DNA of 64,000 nucleotides from Mesorhabditis belari (lineage: Eukaryota; Nematoda; Chromadorea; Rhabditida; Rhabditidae), in the NCBI GenBank assembly GCA_958450365.1, contig CAUEEP010000735.1, positions 3,438,001-3,502,000 on the forward strand, written 5' to 3'. This document shows positions 32,762-42,849 of the stretch, in pieces. The position numbers were made by a program, and so were the translations under genes. The notes under the pieces are model-generated. The model did no database searches. It had not been told where the DNA came from and saw only the letters and a program-made list of their open reading frames with translations. Each line of letters opens with the position of its first letter. The stretch's first letter is position 1.

Positions 32762-35564
32762 ATGCCTCAACGTCAATCGGATTTACAAAAGACTTTGGTT
32801 GGCCGAGTTTGAAAATTTACATGAGAAATTTGCTATATTATGTTGGAAATTTAAAATTTTAAAGATATAAAAAATCCCATTTTATATAGGGTTTTATGCA
32901 GGGTTTCCCGAGAAACAAAGGTGGCCATCGATTTGAGTCTTGACACTTTTCTCGTTTGATTTTTCAAGGCTTTCCCTAAGGCGTCACACAACGAGATCAA
33001 GCGCCGCCTTATATACGCCCTAAATAAAGCGCCAGGCGCCAGGCGCCCCAGGCATTACACAACAAGATCAAGTTGATTTTTTTGATGATTTCGTGAATAA
33101 GTGGGTCGGCTGGGGAGCTCAAAATCCACGTTTACATAAAAAATACTTTTGATTTTCTCTATTTCAGCACAAATATATAAAGCGCTTTATTTAGGCCTTA
33201 TCTATAAAGCGCTGTCTTATATACGAATTGGCCGCTTTATATACGCCTTTTATAAAGCGTCGCCTTATATACGCCCTATCTATAAACGCCGCCTTATATA
33301 CGCCTTTTATAAAGCGCTGCCTTATATACGCCTTATATAAAGTGCCTTATATAGGCCTTATATAAAGTGCCTTATATAGGCCTTATCTATAAGCGCCGTC
33401 TTATATGTGCCTTATGTAACGTAGCGCCTTATATACGCCTTATCTAGAAGCGCCGCCTTATATACGCCTTATATAAAGCGCTGTCTTATATACGAATTGA
33501 TCGCCTTATATACGAATTGATCGCCTTATATACGAATTGATCGCCTTATATACGAATTGGTCGCCTTATATACGAATTGATCGCCTTATATACGAATTGG
33601 TCGCCTTATATACGAATTGATCGCCTTATATACGAATTGGTCGCCTTATATACGAATTGGTCGCCTTATATACGAATTGGTCGCCTTATATACGAATTGG
33701 TCGCCTTATATACGAATTGGTCGCCTTATATACGAATTGGTCGCCTTATATACGAATTGGTCGCCTTATATACGAATTGGTCGCCTTATATACGAATTGG
33801 TCGCCTTATATACGAATTGGTCGCCTTATATACGAATTGGTCGCCTTATATACGAATTGGTCGCCTTATATACGCCTCATCAAAAGCGCCTTATATACGC
33901 CTTATCTATAAAGCGCTGCCTTATATACGCTTTATGTAAAGCGCCGCCAAGCGCCTCAGACGTCACATAACTAGATCAAGTTGCATTTTTTTTGATTTTT
34001 TAGTGTATAGGGTATGCTCATGCATCGAAAAAACAAAATAAATTCATAGGACGAAAAAGTACAAAAGATTTGTGAAGAAATAGAGAAAATCAAAAGTATT
34101 TTTTATATAAACGTGGATTTTGAGCTCCCCAGCCTTCACGAAATCATCAAAAAATCAACTTGATCTTGTTATGTGACGCCTGAGGCGCTTGACGGCGCTT
34201 TATATAAGGCGTATATAAGGCGGCGCTTGATCTTGTTGTGTGACGCCTTAGGGAAAGCCTTGAAGAATCAACGAGTGAAAAGACTCAAATCGATGATCAC
34301 TTTTTTCTGGACATTCTGATCTTATAATCTCTAGCTACAGTAATTTCATTTTAAAGAGACTTTCAGCAAGGAGACCGCCAAAGCCTCTCCATGCAGTACC
34401 AGGGAAGTCACAGTGGTTGTCGATCAATGGACTCGATTCCAAGTGATGGACAACAAATTGTAAGTTTGAAAAACAAAACAACAACAACAACGACAAAAAG
34501 CTTTTGAAGCCTTTAATCTTTAAAGATCTTTAGAAAACTAGAAAAAGTCAGGGTGCGGTCCAGAAATCCTGGCTTTACTACTAACACTTTCCTGGATTTC
34601 TTTGAACTTAGAAGCCAGACCAAGCCAAAGTCGGTGTTGAGAAACTAAGCTTTTTTGGCTTGACAGGAGCCTGATCTGGGCAAGCCCTTAGTCATGGACA
34701 AAAGTCTTGAAAATGTAACAAAATGGCACGAAGATTTTGAATGGCTGCCAGCCGATAGGCATCTGTGGCAATACAAAGCGGCCAATTCGTATATAAGGCG
34801 ACCAATTCGTATATAAGGGGGCCAATTCGTATATAAGGGGACCAATTCGTATATAAGGTGGCTAATTCGTATACAAGGCGACCAATTCTAACATAAGGCT
34901 GCTAATTCGTATGTAAGGCGACCAATTCGTATATAAGGCAACCAATTCGTATATAAGGGGACTAATTCGTATATAAGGTGGCTAATTCGTATACAAGGCG
35001 ACCAATTCTAACATAAGGCTGCTAATTCGTATATAAGGCGACCAATTCGTATATAAGGCGACCAATTCGTATATAAAGCGACCAATGCGTATATAAAGCG
35101 ACCAATTCGTATATAAAGCGACCAATTCGTATATAAGGCGACCAATTCGTATATAAAGCGACCAATTCGTTTTTCAATTCGTATATAAGACGGTTAATAC
35201 GTATATAAGGCACACAAATGGCTTTTTTTCGAACTTCCAAGACTTTAGTCCATGACTATCAAGCTTTGAATCCATTTTTCATCTTTTAAGTAAAAATAGC
35301 TCAGTCAGTCTAGTGATTTGGGTACACTTGGCTTTAAAAAAATCACAGACTTCGATAAATTGTCAAGAATATAAAATATGAAATACAAATGGATGAGCAT
35401 TTACCTCTTTTCACTCATTCACTCATTCATGTCTTTATCTAAAGGTAAATATCTAGATGGGGCGTGACATCATGATTGAGGATCACATTGGGAAAGGTGA
35501 AAAGAGTGGCGAGATCGAGACAAACAATCGATTGACTCATGAACGATTCTCGGACAAGAAATGA
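32762..35564 (+). CDS. Small protein gene C (unrecognised family), 4 exons, 97 aa
   Basis: Exons 32762-32806 (15 codons, MPQRQSDLQKTLVGR), 34367-34459 (31 codons), 34667-34714 (16 codons) and 35457-35564 (35 codons plus stop, starting MGRDIMIED); all introns phase 0. TTTAG lies 2 bases before the start codon, and the first donor is GTTTGA, like GTTTGC in gene A and GTTTGG in gene D. Introns 1 and 3 contain 20-bp arrays. Exon 2 is open in two frames; the phase-0 frame was chosen because it joins cleanly on both sides. Exon 3 could extend past its donor. No domain recognised. The stop codon is 241 bp before the start of gene D. Confidence 0.45.
33000..33965. repeat. 20-bp array and TATATACGCC derivatives in gene C intron 1
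   Basis: 33480-33870 holds about 20 near-identical units TATACGAATTGGTCGCCTTA; the flanks carry degenerate TATAAAGCGCCGCCTTATA units. The homogeneous centre suggests recent amplification. Confidence 0.96.
34775..35215. repeat. 20-bp array in gene C intron 3
   Basis: About 22 units read as TATATAAGGCGACCAATTCG, inverted relative to the array in intron 1 of the same gene. Confidence 0.95.
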
Positions 35565-35804
35565 ATGTTTTGATTAATTCTTTGGATGCTGTAATAAATT
35601 TTTTTATAAATCTACTTGTTTTTTGAAATGGTTTTGCCAAAAAAATATGAATAAATTGGGTTTGAAAGAAATTTCTTTGACTTGGAGGGCCTATTCTTCT
35701 TCAGGGATTCATTCACCTCTTTCATTCAACTCCACTGTATTTGATTGCATTAACGGTCGTCTTGCTATCCAGTAACTCCACACCACTTTCTCCATATCCC
35801 AGAA

Positions 35805-36193
35805 ATGAATCCTTCTTCCACGGGAAACGATAAAAAACGGCTGATCAAAGAAAATGTTTGGTTAAAATTTAAAAACAAGAATACAATACAATACAATTGA
35901 ATTTTTTTCATTTAGACGGACTCAAGGAAGAATTGGAAGCCAATTTTGGAGGCAAGTGACCGTTTTGAGATCAAAAAGAAAGTGGTGAGTTGAAAAAAAA
36001 CAAAGAGAATTCAAAAATCGACATAATATTGCTTTTGTGTACTTCAATTTATAAAATTCTGAAGTTTAAAGCTTTTTAGAAAGGCCAAGACATGAGGAAT
36101 GGCGATGATGTGATTGAATCCGAGAATGGAGATCTTACCGACTCTAAACTCGGCATTTCCGTCCAAAAAGAGGAAATCTCTTTCCCGGATTGA
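35805..36193 (+). CDS. Small protein gene D (unrecognised family), 3 exons, 77 aa
   Basis: Exons 35805-35855 (17 codons, MNPSSTGNDKKRLIKEN), 35916-35984 (23 codons, ending RFEIKKKV) and 36080-36193 (37 codons plus stop, ending KEEISFPD); introns of 60 and 95 nt, both phase 0, donors GTTTGG and GTGAGT. Hydrophilic and charged; no signal peptide, membrane segment or known domain. CCCAG lies 2 bases before the start codon. The compact structure and conservation of the whole model in the second copy (gene E) make it the clearest member of the family. It follows gene C at 241 bp on the same strand, a spacing seen in spliced-leader operons. Confidence 0.66.
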
Positions 36194-36284
36194 GATTTTA
36201 AACAAAAATCTTTCTATTTCAAGCTTTATATTCGAAAATAAACAATTAATAGACTGTGATGGGAAGAATTGTTTTGTTTGTTTG

Positions 36285-36320
36285 TTTGTTTGTTTATTTG
36301 TTTGTTTGTTTGTTTTTGAT
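36285..36320. repeat. TTTG microsatellite
   Basis: About nine TTTG units downstream of gene D; the copy in the duplicate at 45410-45450 has a different length. Confidence 0.9.
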
Positions 36321-36499
36321 TGTTTAAATTGTTTAAAGGATTGTTTAAATCTGATTCACAAACTGGCTTCATCTGGTCCACGAAAAGCTTATAGGAGAGC
36401 TAGAAATAAAGCCTGACTTGACGTTAGACTGGTCATAGACTTTGGTATCAGCAAAGGGAGTAGGCTAGGAGTTTGCTTTTGATCTGGTTCTAGGATTAG

Positions 36500-36808
36500 T
36501 CAGATCATCTGGTCCTAAGCCCATCTGGTCCTAAGCACATCTGGTCCTAAGCCCATCTTGTCCCAGGCCAATCTGGTCCTAAGCCCATCTTGTCCCAGGC
36601 CAATCTGGTCCTAAGCCCATCTTGTCCCAGGCCAATCTGGTCCCAAGCCCATCTCGTCCTAAGCACATCTGGTCCTAAGCCCATCTTGTCCCAGGCCAAT
36701 CTGGTCCTAAGCCCATCTCGTCCCAGGCCAATCTGGCCCTAAGCCCATCTCGTCCTAAGCCCATCTGGTCCTAAGCCCATCTCGTCCCAAGCCCATCTGG
36801 TCAGCTCT
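36500..36808. repeat. CATCTGGTCCTAAGCC array (left copy)
   Basis: About 20 units of roughly 15 bp: CCCATCTGGTCCTAAG, CCCATCTTGTCCCAGG and CCAATCTGGTCCTAAG. The matching array at 45645-45998 has a different number of units. Confidence 0.95.
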
Positions 36809-36924
36809 GGGCCAGATTGGTAATCCCTGGTAATCCCTGGAAATCCCTGGCACTATTTACCTGAATCAAAATATACAGTTGGTACAGTCTTTACAATCTA
36901 TTTTTTTCTTTCTTTCTCTAATTC

Positions 36925-37520
36925 TCTAGGCTCTCCCATGACCAGTTGATAAGGGCTTTTGTTTACGAAAAGGAAAAGAAGATTAACGATATTTACGGGC
37001 ATGGATTGACTATGGGAAACATCTACAATTGGTATTGATTTCAAAATGTCGAAGATTGGCCGAGGTTCTCTCTTGAAGATCAGCCGAGGTCAGGGTGATC
37101 GACTGATCTTGATGAATTCACTCCAAGCGAAAAACAAAAGTTCGAGCTGAAGCCTGAAGATGTTGATGTTGTTTTTGGTGGGACAGAGAAGGAGTTCTTT
37201 ACTGGAAGTTGCTAGAGGAAGAGGTGACTATCAAGGCATCCAAATACGTTCATCAATTCGATTGAGTCGCTTCTGAAATAAAATAAAGCGGTTAAAAATG
37301 GGAAAGATCATGCAAGATGATAACGCACGGGCTCACATTGCAAACTTGATCAAGAAAAGGTTAAAGCTTTAGGCTGAGAAGTTCTTGCTCTACTCACTTG
37401 ACTTGGGTTTTAGTGATTTTCCTCTTTTCAAGAAGATGTCTGTTCATTTGGCTAAAGAGCACTTTGGAGAAGAGAAGGAAGTCAAAAAATGGAGATCGAC
37501 TCCTTCAAGCGGCAGTTCTA
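36925..37520 (+). pseudogene. Decayed mariner transposase (left copy)
   Basis: Translated fragments match the mariner order: VYEKEKKINDIYGHG and FSLEDQPRSGRSTDLDEF (N-terminal region), then DDNARAHIANLIKKRL (second Asp) and YSLDLGFSDFPLF (equivalent of YSPDLAPSDYHLF), followed by HFGEEKEVKKW. Stops and frame changes interrupt it and the first catalytic Asp was not found. Non-functional. Confidence 0.8.
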
Positions 37521-38280
37521 TTGATCAAATTAATTGATCAAATGAATTGATCTGCAAATCGATTCGCCTCCTTTCAAATGATTCATTCAAATGCCACTCG
37601 TTTCTTTTCAGCTCAGCGTTCTCGGATCTATTCAGCCAAGCCGATCCGTTCAGCCAAACCGACATCAATCCCCTCCGAGTTCAAGTGGCTTCATCTTCAT
37701 CTTCAATTGCAAAAAGTTCTTTTCAATAAACCCTGCCGTTCTATTAGATGGTGACATTCAAATTCAACGTTCAATTATAGTATTTACGGTATAGTTCATT
37801 TGTAACTAAATGGACTTTTCAGTGACCTTTTCAGCTTTAATCTAAATCAAACAATCTACATCAAAAAAAACTGATTGATAATAAAGATTTAAACTTCCGA
37901 AAAAACCCTCTTTTTTTCTTTAAAACTATTGTTTTTCTTTTGTTCTTTTCTTTTGAGTGAAAATTTAACGGACAGGTTTTTTTTTGGATTGAAAAAGCTG
38001 ACATAAACGCAGAAAAAGAGAAAAGCTGACAATTGATAGCAATTGTCTCAAAATTCTAATTGATTTCCCTTCTCTTAACGCACAAATCAAAGATTCTCTG
38101 GTCAAAGAATTTCTCTAAAAGTGATCATTTTATCTGCTGAGGTCATTCTACGAGCTCTCGGTCATAGCTTTGACTAGAGTGCGTTCCAGCTTGCTTTAAA
38201 AATCCATTTCTCACCCGCTAGCCCGTTCTCTAAACCGTGTTTTCTCAGTCATTCATTGATTTAATGATGTCATCATCGAT
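37521..38280. other. Non-coding stretch within left duplication copy
   Basis: No exon recognised. Short direct repeats of GATTTAATGATGTCATCATC near 38255-38300 (two copies here, four in the right duplicate), followed by two degenerate 20-bp family units. Confidence 0.4.
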
Positions 38281-38669
38281 TTAATGATGTCATCATCGAT
38301 ATAAGGCAGCGCTTTATATGAGGCGTATATAAGGCGGCGTTTATAGATAAGGCGTATATAAGGCATCATCAAATCGATCGATTTCATCATATCTTCTTTG
38401 TGAACAACCATTTTTCTTTCGAAATCCGTTTTTTAACTTTTCTTTGATTAACTTAAATGTTTGATTTTTAAAGAACTGTACAGTACTCACAGAATTTCAC
38501 TTTAAACTTTTAACTTCCCAAATAACTTCCTCAAAACTTCCCCAAAACCTCCCAAATAACTTCCAAATAACTTCCCAAATAACTTCCCCAGAACTTCCGA
38601 AATAACTTTCCCGAATCTTCCACAATAGCTTTCTCAAAACTTCCGACATAACTAATCATTAAACTTCCG

Positions 38670-39190
38670 ACGTAATCTGGCCGCTAGTTTTCATTTGATT
38701 AGTCCAATCTGGAATGCACAAGGCCTAATGGCATTGAAATTGGGTTGATCAGTTAGAAACTGGCGGTATCGGTTACAGTAGTTTTCTGGAATAGGTGTGT
38801 TTTAGACAACTACCGTAATCTGGCCGCCAGTTCTCATTCGATTAGTCCAATCTGGAATGCACAAGGCCTAATGGCATTGAAATTGGGTTGATCAGTTAGA
38901 AACTGGCGGATCGGTTACAGTAGTTTTCTGGAATAGGTGTGTTAGACAACTACCGTAATCTGGCCGCCAGTTCTCATTCGATTAGTCCAATCTGGAATGC
39001 ACAAGGCCTAATGGCATTGAAATTGGGTTGATCAGTTAGAAACTGGCGGTATCGGTTACAGTAGTTTTCTGGAATAGGTGCATTTTAGAAAACTACTGTA
39101 ATTTGGCCGCTAGTTTTCATTTGATTAGTCCAATCTGGAATGCACAAGGCCTAATGACATTGAAATTGGGTTGATCAGTTAGAAGTCATT
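38670..39190. repeat. 142-bp foldback units (left copy)
   Basis: About four tandem units of the family with AATCTGGAATGCACAAGGCC and GTTAGAAACTGGCGG. Confidence 0.92.
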
Positions 39191-39194
39191 TTAC

Positions 39195-39320
39195 ACATTT
39201 TACATATATTATACCGTGTTTCTTTTTATCGGCCCTTTTCGTGTTATGTTTATGAGTTCATGTGTTTTAATCTTAAATCCAGCGCACTTTATCTCAGGTC
39301 CTGAATAAAGTATCTATATA
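39195..39320 (+). repeat. Dispersed repeat end (left copy)
   Basis: TTTCTTTTTATCGGCCCTTTTCGTG to CAGGTCCTGAATAAAGTA. Also in the right duplicate (48440-48570) and inverted at 53345-53500, so it is a dispersed element fragment. Confidence 0.7.
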
Positions 39321-39980
39321 TATATAAAAATAGAAATTTTTAACAACTGAAAACCAAAAACTGTTTGGGAATTGGCCTCTTTGCAAAAAAAAGTTATTAC
39401 ACTTTGAAATTTGCTAAACTGGATGTTACAAGACTTTTGTGCATGACTGTATTAGCCTAAACTTATTTTCTTTGTTGAGCATTATTTTCAGTTTTAATTT
39501 TAATTTGATTTGATTTTTAATTTGATTTAATTTGATTTTTGATTTTTCCTTAAAAACAAAACGAAATTCCAAATCTCTATGATCCACTTTCGCATTTTAT
39601 TGCTTGTTGTGTTGGGGGTAAACCCAGTTTTGAGAGTTTCTTTGGCGTTAGTGACCTTGTGGTTGAGTGAATGAGTGAATGAGTGAAAAGGGTACAAAAA
39701 AAAGTACTTCAAATATCAATATTCAAAAATTGAACCCTGATCTGGTTTAGCCTGACTCATTGACTTCTGATTCTCGAGATTACTCCTGTTGTTATACATT
39801 CGGTTGGCCAAGTTTTCTCTGAAATTAACTCCAAAGCTCAGAAATTATTAATCCAATTTTTGATTCATTTCGGCTTATCATTTTCTAGCTTTTTCTTAAG
39901 CTTTTTGCCAAGTTTTCTCTGAAATTAACTCCAAAAATTCATAATTATTTAAAAAAAGATAAAAACAATTGGGAAAGGCT
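39321..39980. other. AT-rich stretch, no gene recognised
   Basis: Contains two copies of GCCAAGTTTTCTCTGAAATTAAC about 100 bp apart; nothing else recognised. Confidence 0.4.
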
Positions 39981-39984
39981 ACAA

Positions 39985-40505
39985 AAGATAGCTTAAACAT
40001 AGCTTAAAACATAGCTTAAAACATAGCTTTAAACAGCTTTAAACATAGCTTTAAACATAGCTTAAAACATAGCTTTAGACATAACTTTAAACAGCTTTAA
40101 ACATAGCTTAAAGCATAGCTTAAAACAGCTTAAAACATAGCTTTAAACAGCTTAAAACATAGCTTTAAACATAGCTTAAAACAGCTTAAAACATAGCTTT
40201 AAACATAGCTTTAAACAGCTTTAAACATAGCTTAAAGCATAGCTTAAAACAGCTTAAAGCATAGCTTAAAGCATAGCTTAAAACAGCTTAAAGCATAGCT
40301 TTAAACATAGCTTCAAACAGCTTCAAACAGCTTTAAACAGCTTAAAACATAGCTTTAAACATAGCTTTAAACATAGCTTTAAACAGCTTAAAAAATAGCT
40401 TTAAACAGCTTTAAACATAGCTTTAAACATAGCTTAAAATAGCTTAAAACATAGCTTAAAACATAGCTTTAAACATAGCTTAAACCATAGCTTGAAACAG
40501 CTCTA
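39985..40505. repeat. CATAGCTTTAAA array (left copy)
   Basis: About 45 units of AACATAGCTTTA, AACATAGCTTAA and AACAGCTTTA, 10-12 bp each. The right copy is at 49240-49845. Confidence 0.95.
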
Positions 40506-40739
40506 ACTTAAAATCCTCAAACTTTCCTTTATGATTCCATTTCCTGACCACAGAACAATGACAATAACCAAACAATTTTCGATGAGGGAAAAGAGCCGAT
40601 TTTGAATAGAGATTGAGAAAGAGAATGTTTGCGCTTAAAGAAGAGAAATCGACTCTCTCGATTCGACATTCAATTCGTATTCAATTCAATTCTTTCCTTT
40701 TCTAAAACATAGCTTTAAACATAGCTTTAATAAAATCAT

Positions 40740-41260
40740 AAAAAAAATGCTTTTTTTTAAGCCCAGCCGCCACCTCGCCCTATCTTACAACTACAAAAAT
40801 CCCAAAAAAAATGCCTTTTTTTGGCCCTAGAAGTGGCCGCCACGGCCTGGAAAAATTTGGGAAATAATGGCCCAACTGCGGAGCAGTTGGGCATTACGAC
40901 CCGCAAACGATAATGGGAGTGAGGGGGGGGGGCTTGCCATTTTTGTATGGAATTTTGACTTTTTTTCATACAAAAATCGTCAATGCTCTTAGGGCCCAAA
41001 AATGCCTGCCAATGCTGTTAGGGCCCAAAAAAATGACTTTTTGCATGGCGAATTTTGTTGGTAAAAAAGTGAAAATTACCAACAAAATTCGCCAGGCGAA
41101 TTTTGTTGGTAAAAAAGTCAAAATTACATACAAAATTCGTCATCACGATTTTCGACCGTATTTTTCCCCCAATTTACCGTCGATGATCGGGAACGCCATG
41201 GCGGGCATAAGGTTGCTGCAAGCTCTCTAGCCCCGAATACCTCTCGACAAAACGTCAGCG
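40740..41260. other. GC-shifted stretch between duplication copies
   Basis: Contains the hairpin GCCCAACTGCGGAGCAGTTGGGC and two GCGAATTTTGTTGGTAAAAAAG segments, one with its inverse close by. No exon recognised. Confidence 0.4.
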
Positions 41261-41280
41261 CCTTCTTGCCCGGATCGATC
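41190..41280. repeat. 90-bp direct repeat, copy 1
   Basis: GGAACGCCATGGCGGGCATA to GCCCGGATCGATCTTA recurs almost exactly at 41772-41868; both copies lead into a GATCGATCTTG array. Confidence 0.9.
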
Positions 41281-41470
41281 TTACCCCCAACATCGATCTT
41301 GCCCCCAAGATCGATCTTACCCCCAACATCGATCTTGCCCCCAAGATCGATCTTACCCCCAACATCGATCTTGCCCCCAAGATCGATCTTGCCCCCAAGA
41401 TCGATCTTGCCCCCAAGATCGATCTTGCCCCCAAGATCGATCTTGCCCCCAAGATCGATCTTACCCCAAC
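41274..41470. repeat. 18-bp GATCGATCTTGCCCCCAA array (1)
   Basis: About 11 units with the palindromic core AAGATCGATCTT; half of the early units read AACATCGATCTT. Confidence 0.96.
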
Positions 41471-41484
41471 TTTATCTTATTTGG

Positions 41485-41700
41485 TGAAGAAGAGATCTTT
41501 GCTCAAGATTTTTCGTCTTCTACACCATTTGGTGTAGTAGACATCTTTGCTCAAGATTTTTCGTCTTCTACACCATTTGGTGTAGTAGACATCTTTGCTC
41601 AAGATTTTTCGTCTTCTACACCATTTGGTGTAGTAGACATCTTTGCTCAAGATTTTTCGTCTTCTACACCATTTGGTGTAGTAGAGATCTTTTTCGAGAT
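41485..41700. repeat. About 57-bp array with palindromic CTACACCATTTGGTGTAG
   Basis: Four units of CATTTGGTGTAGTAGACATC TTTGCTCAAGATTTTTCGTC TTCTACAC; each contains an 8-bp inverted repeat. Confidence 0.95.
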
Positions 41701-41944
41701 TTCTTTCACTTCTTCACCAAAAAGCAGAAAACTTCGAAAATTCGATTTCTCTTAGAATAACATAGCAGAAATGGAACGCCATGGCGGGCATAAGGTTGCT
41801 GCAAGCTCTCTAGCCCCGAATGCCTCTCGACAAAACGTCAGCGCCTTCTTGCCCGGATCGATCTTAGGCTTATTCTACTTCTTAATAGGGCAATTTCTTA
41901 ATAAAATGGGCTAGATTATTAAGAAATTGCCCCCGGGATTCCCC

Positions 41945-42192
41945 AAGATCGATCTTACCCCAAGATCGATCTTACCCCAAGATCGATCTTACCCCAAGAT
42001 CGATCTTACCCCCAAGATCGATCTTGCCCCCAAGATCGATCTTGCCCCAAGATCGATCTTGCCCCCAAGATCGATCTTGCCCCCAAGATCGATCTTGCCC
42101 CCAAGATCGATCTTGCCCCCAAGATCGATCTTGCCCCCAAGATCGATCTTGCCCCCAAGATCGATCTTGCCCCCAAGATCGATCTTGGGTAC
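41945..42192. repeat. 18-bp GATCGATCTTGCCCCCAA array (2)
   Basis: About 14 units of the same array as 41274-41470, after the second copy of the 90-bp direct repeat. Confidence 0.96.
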
Positions 42193-42194
42193 CC

Positions 42195-42645
42195 AAGGGA
42201 TGATTTGTTGGCATCGAGAAAAAGACTCGTTACCGTTACCAGAAAAGCTAGTAAGAATTAACAAAAATAGAATTGCTCTATCTTTAACACAAGTGAAGAT
42301 TCTGCCCGAGAGCAGATTCACTTTTTCCAAGTTGATTTTAGGTAATTTTTTTCGTTACTTATGATTTCAACCGTCGCCACATTGAGTAAGATTAGAGCCC
42401 CACTCAAAGTACGCCGAGTACAAGATGATTTGTTGGCATCGAGAAAAAGACTCGTTACCGTTACCAAAAAGCAAAGAGATCATTGCTCCTCGTCGAGAAA
42501 TAACGGTAGCAATTAACAAACAGGTGAAGATTCTGCCCGAGAGCAGATTCACCTCAAATTGATTTTAGGTAATTTTTTCGTTACTTATGATTTCAACCGT
42601 CGCCACATTGAGTAAGATTAGAGCCCCACTCAAAGTACGCCGTGC
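42195..42645. repeat. About 220-bp direct repeat, two copies
   Basis: GATGATTTGTTGGCATCGAG to GTCGCCACATTGAGTAAGAT and CACTCAAAGTACGCCG occur twice (about 42198-42413 and 42424-42643) with small internal differences. Confidence 0.9.
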
Positions 42646-42849
42646 ATGGTTTTCTCTTCATTCTCTTCATTTGCGTTTTTTTAACAACTTTTTACCCCAA
42701 AATTTTTATTAAAAAGAGCCCGCCATCCCTCCCACATACGAAAGACATAAATAGATATTAGATACAAAAGTTATGACATATATAAAGGGGGGACATACAA
42801 GAAAAAAGACATACAAAGGGGGACATACAATAAAAAAAAAACAAAGCGA

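Larger units (their letters stand above)
35698..40697. repeat. Segmental duplication, left copy (5.0 kb)
   Basis: Matches 44836-50034 in direct orientation, at an offset of 9138 bp at its left end. Sequence is nearly identical, with differences mainly in repeat copy number and a few substitutions. It carries gene D, an array of CATCTGGTCC type, a dead mariner transposase, foldback units and a CATAGCTTTAAA array. Confidence 0.95.

Noticed and set aside
33577..33970. ORFs with [18 protein letters not shown] repeats here and at 700, 4000, 10400, 27200 and 35000
   Set aside because: 20-bp units shift frame every unit and repeat every 60 bases in any frame; both strands give similar ORFs.
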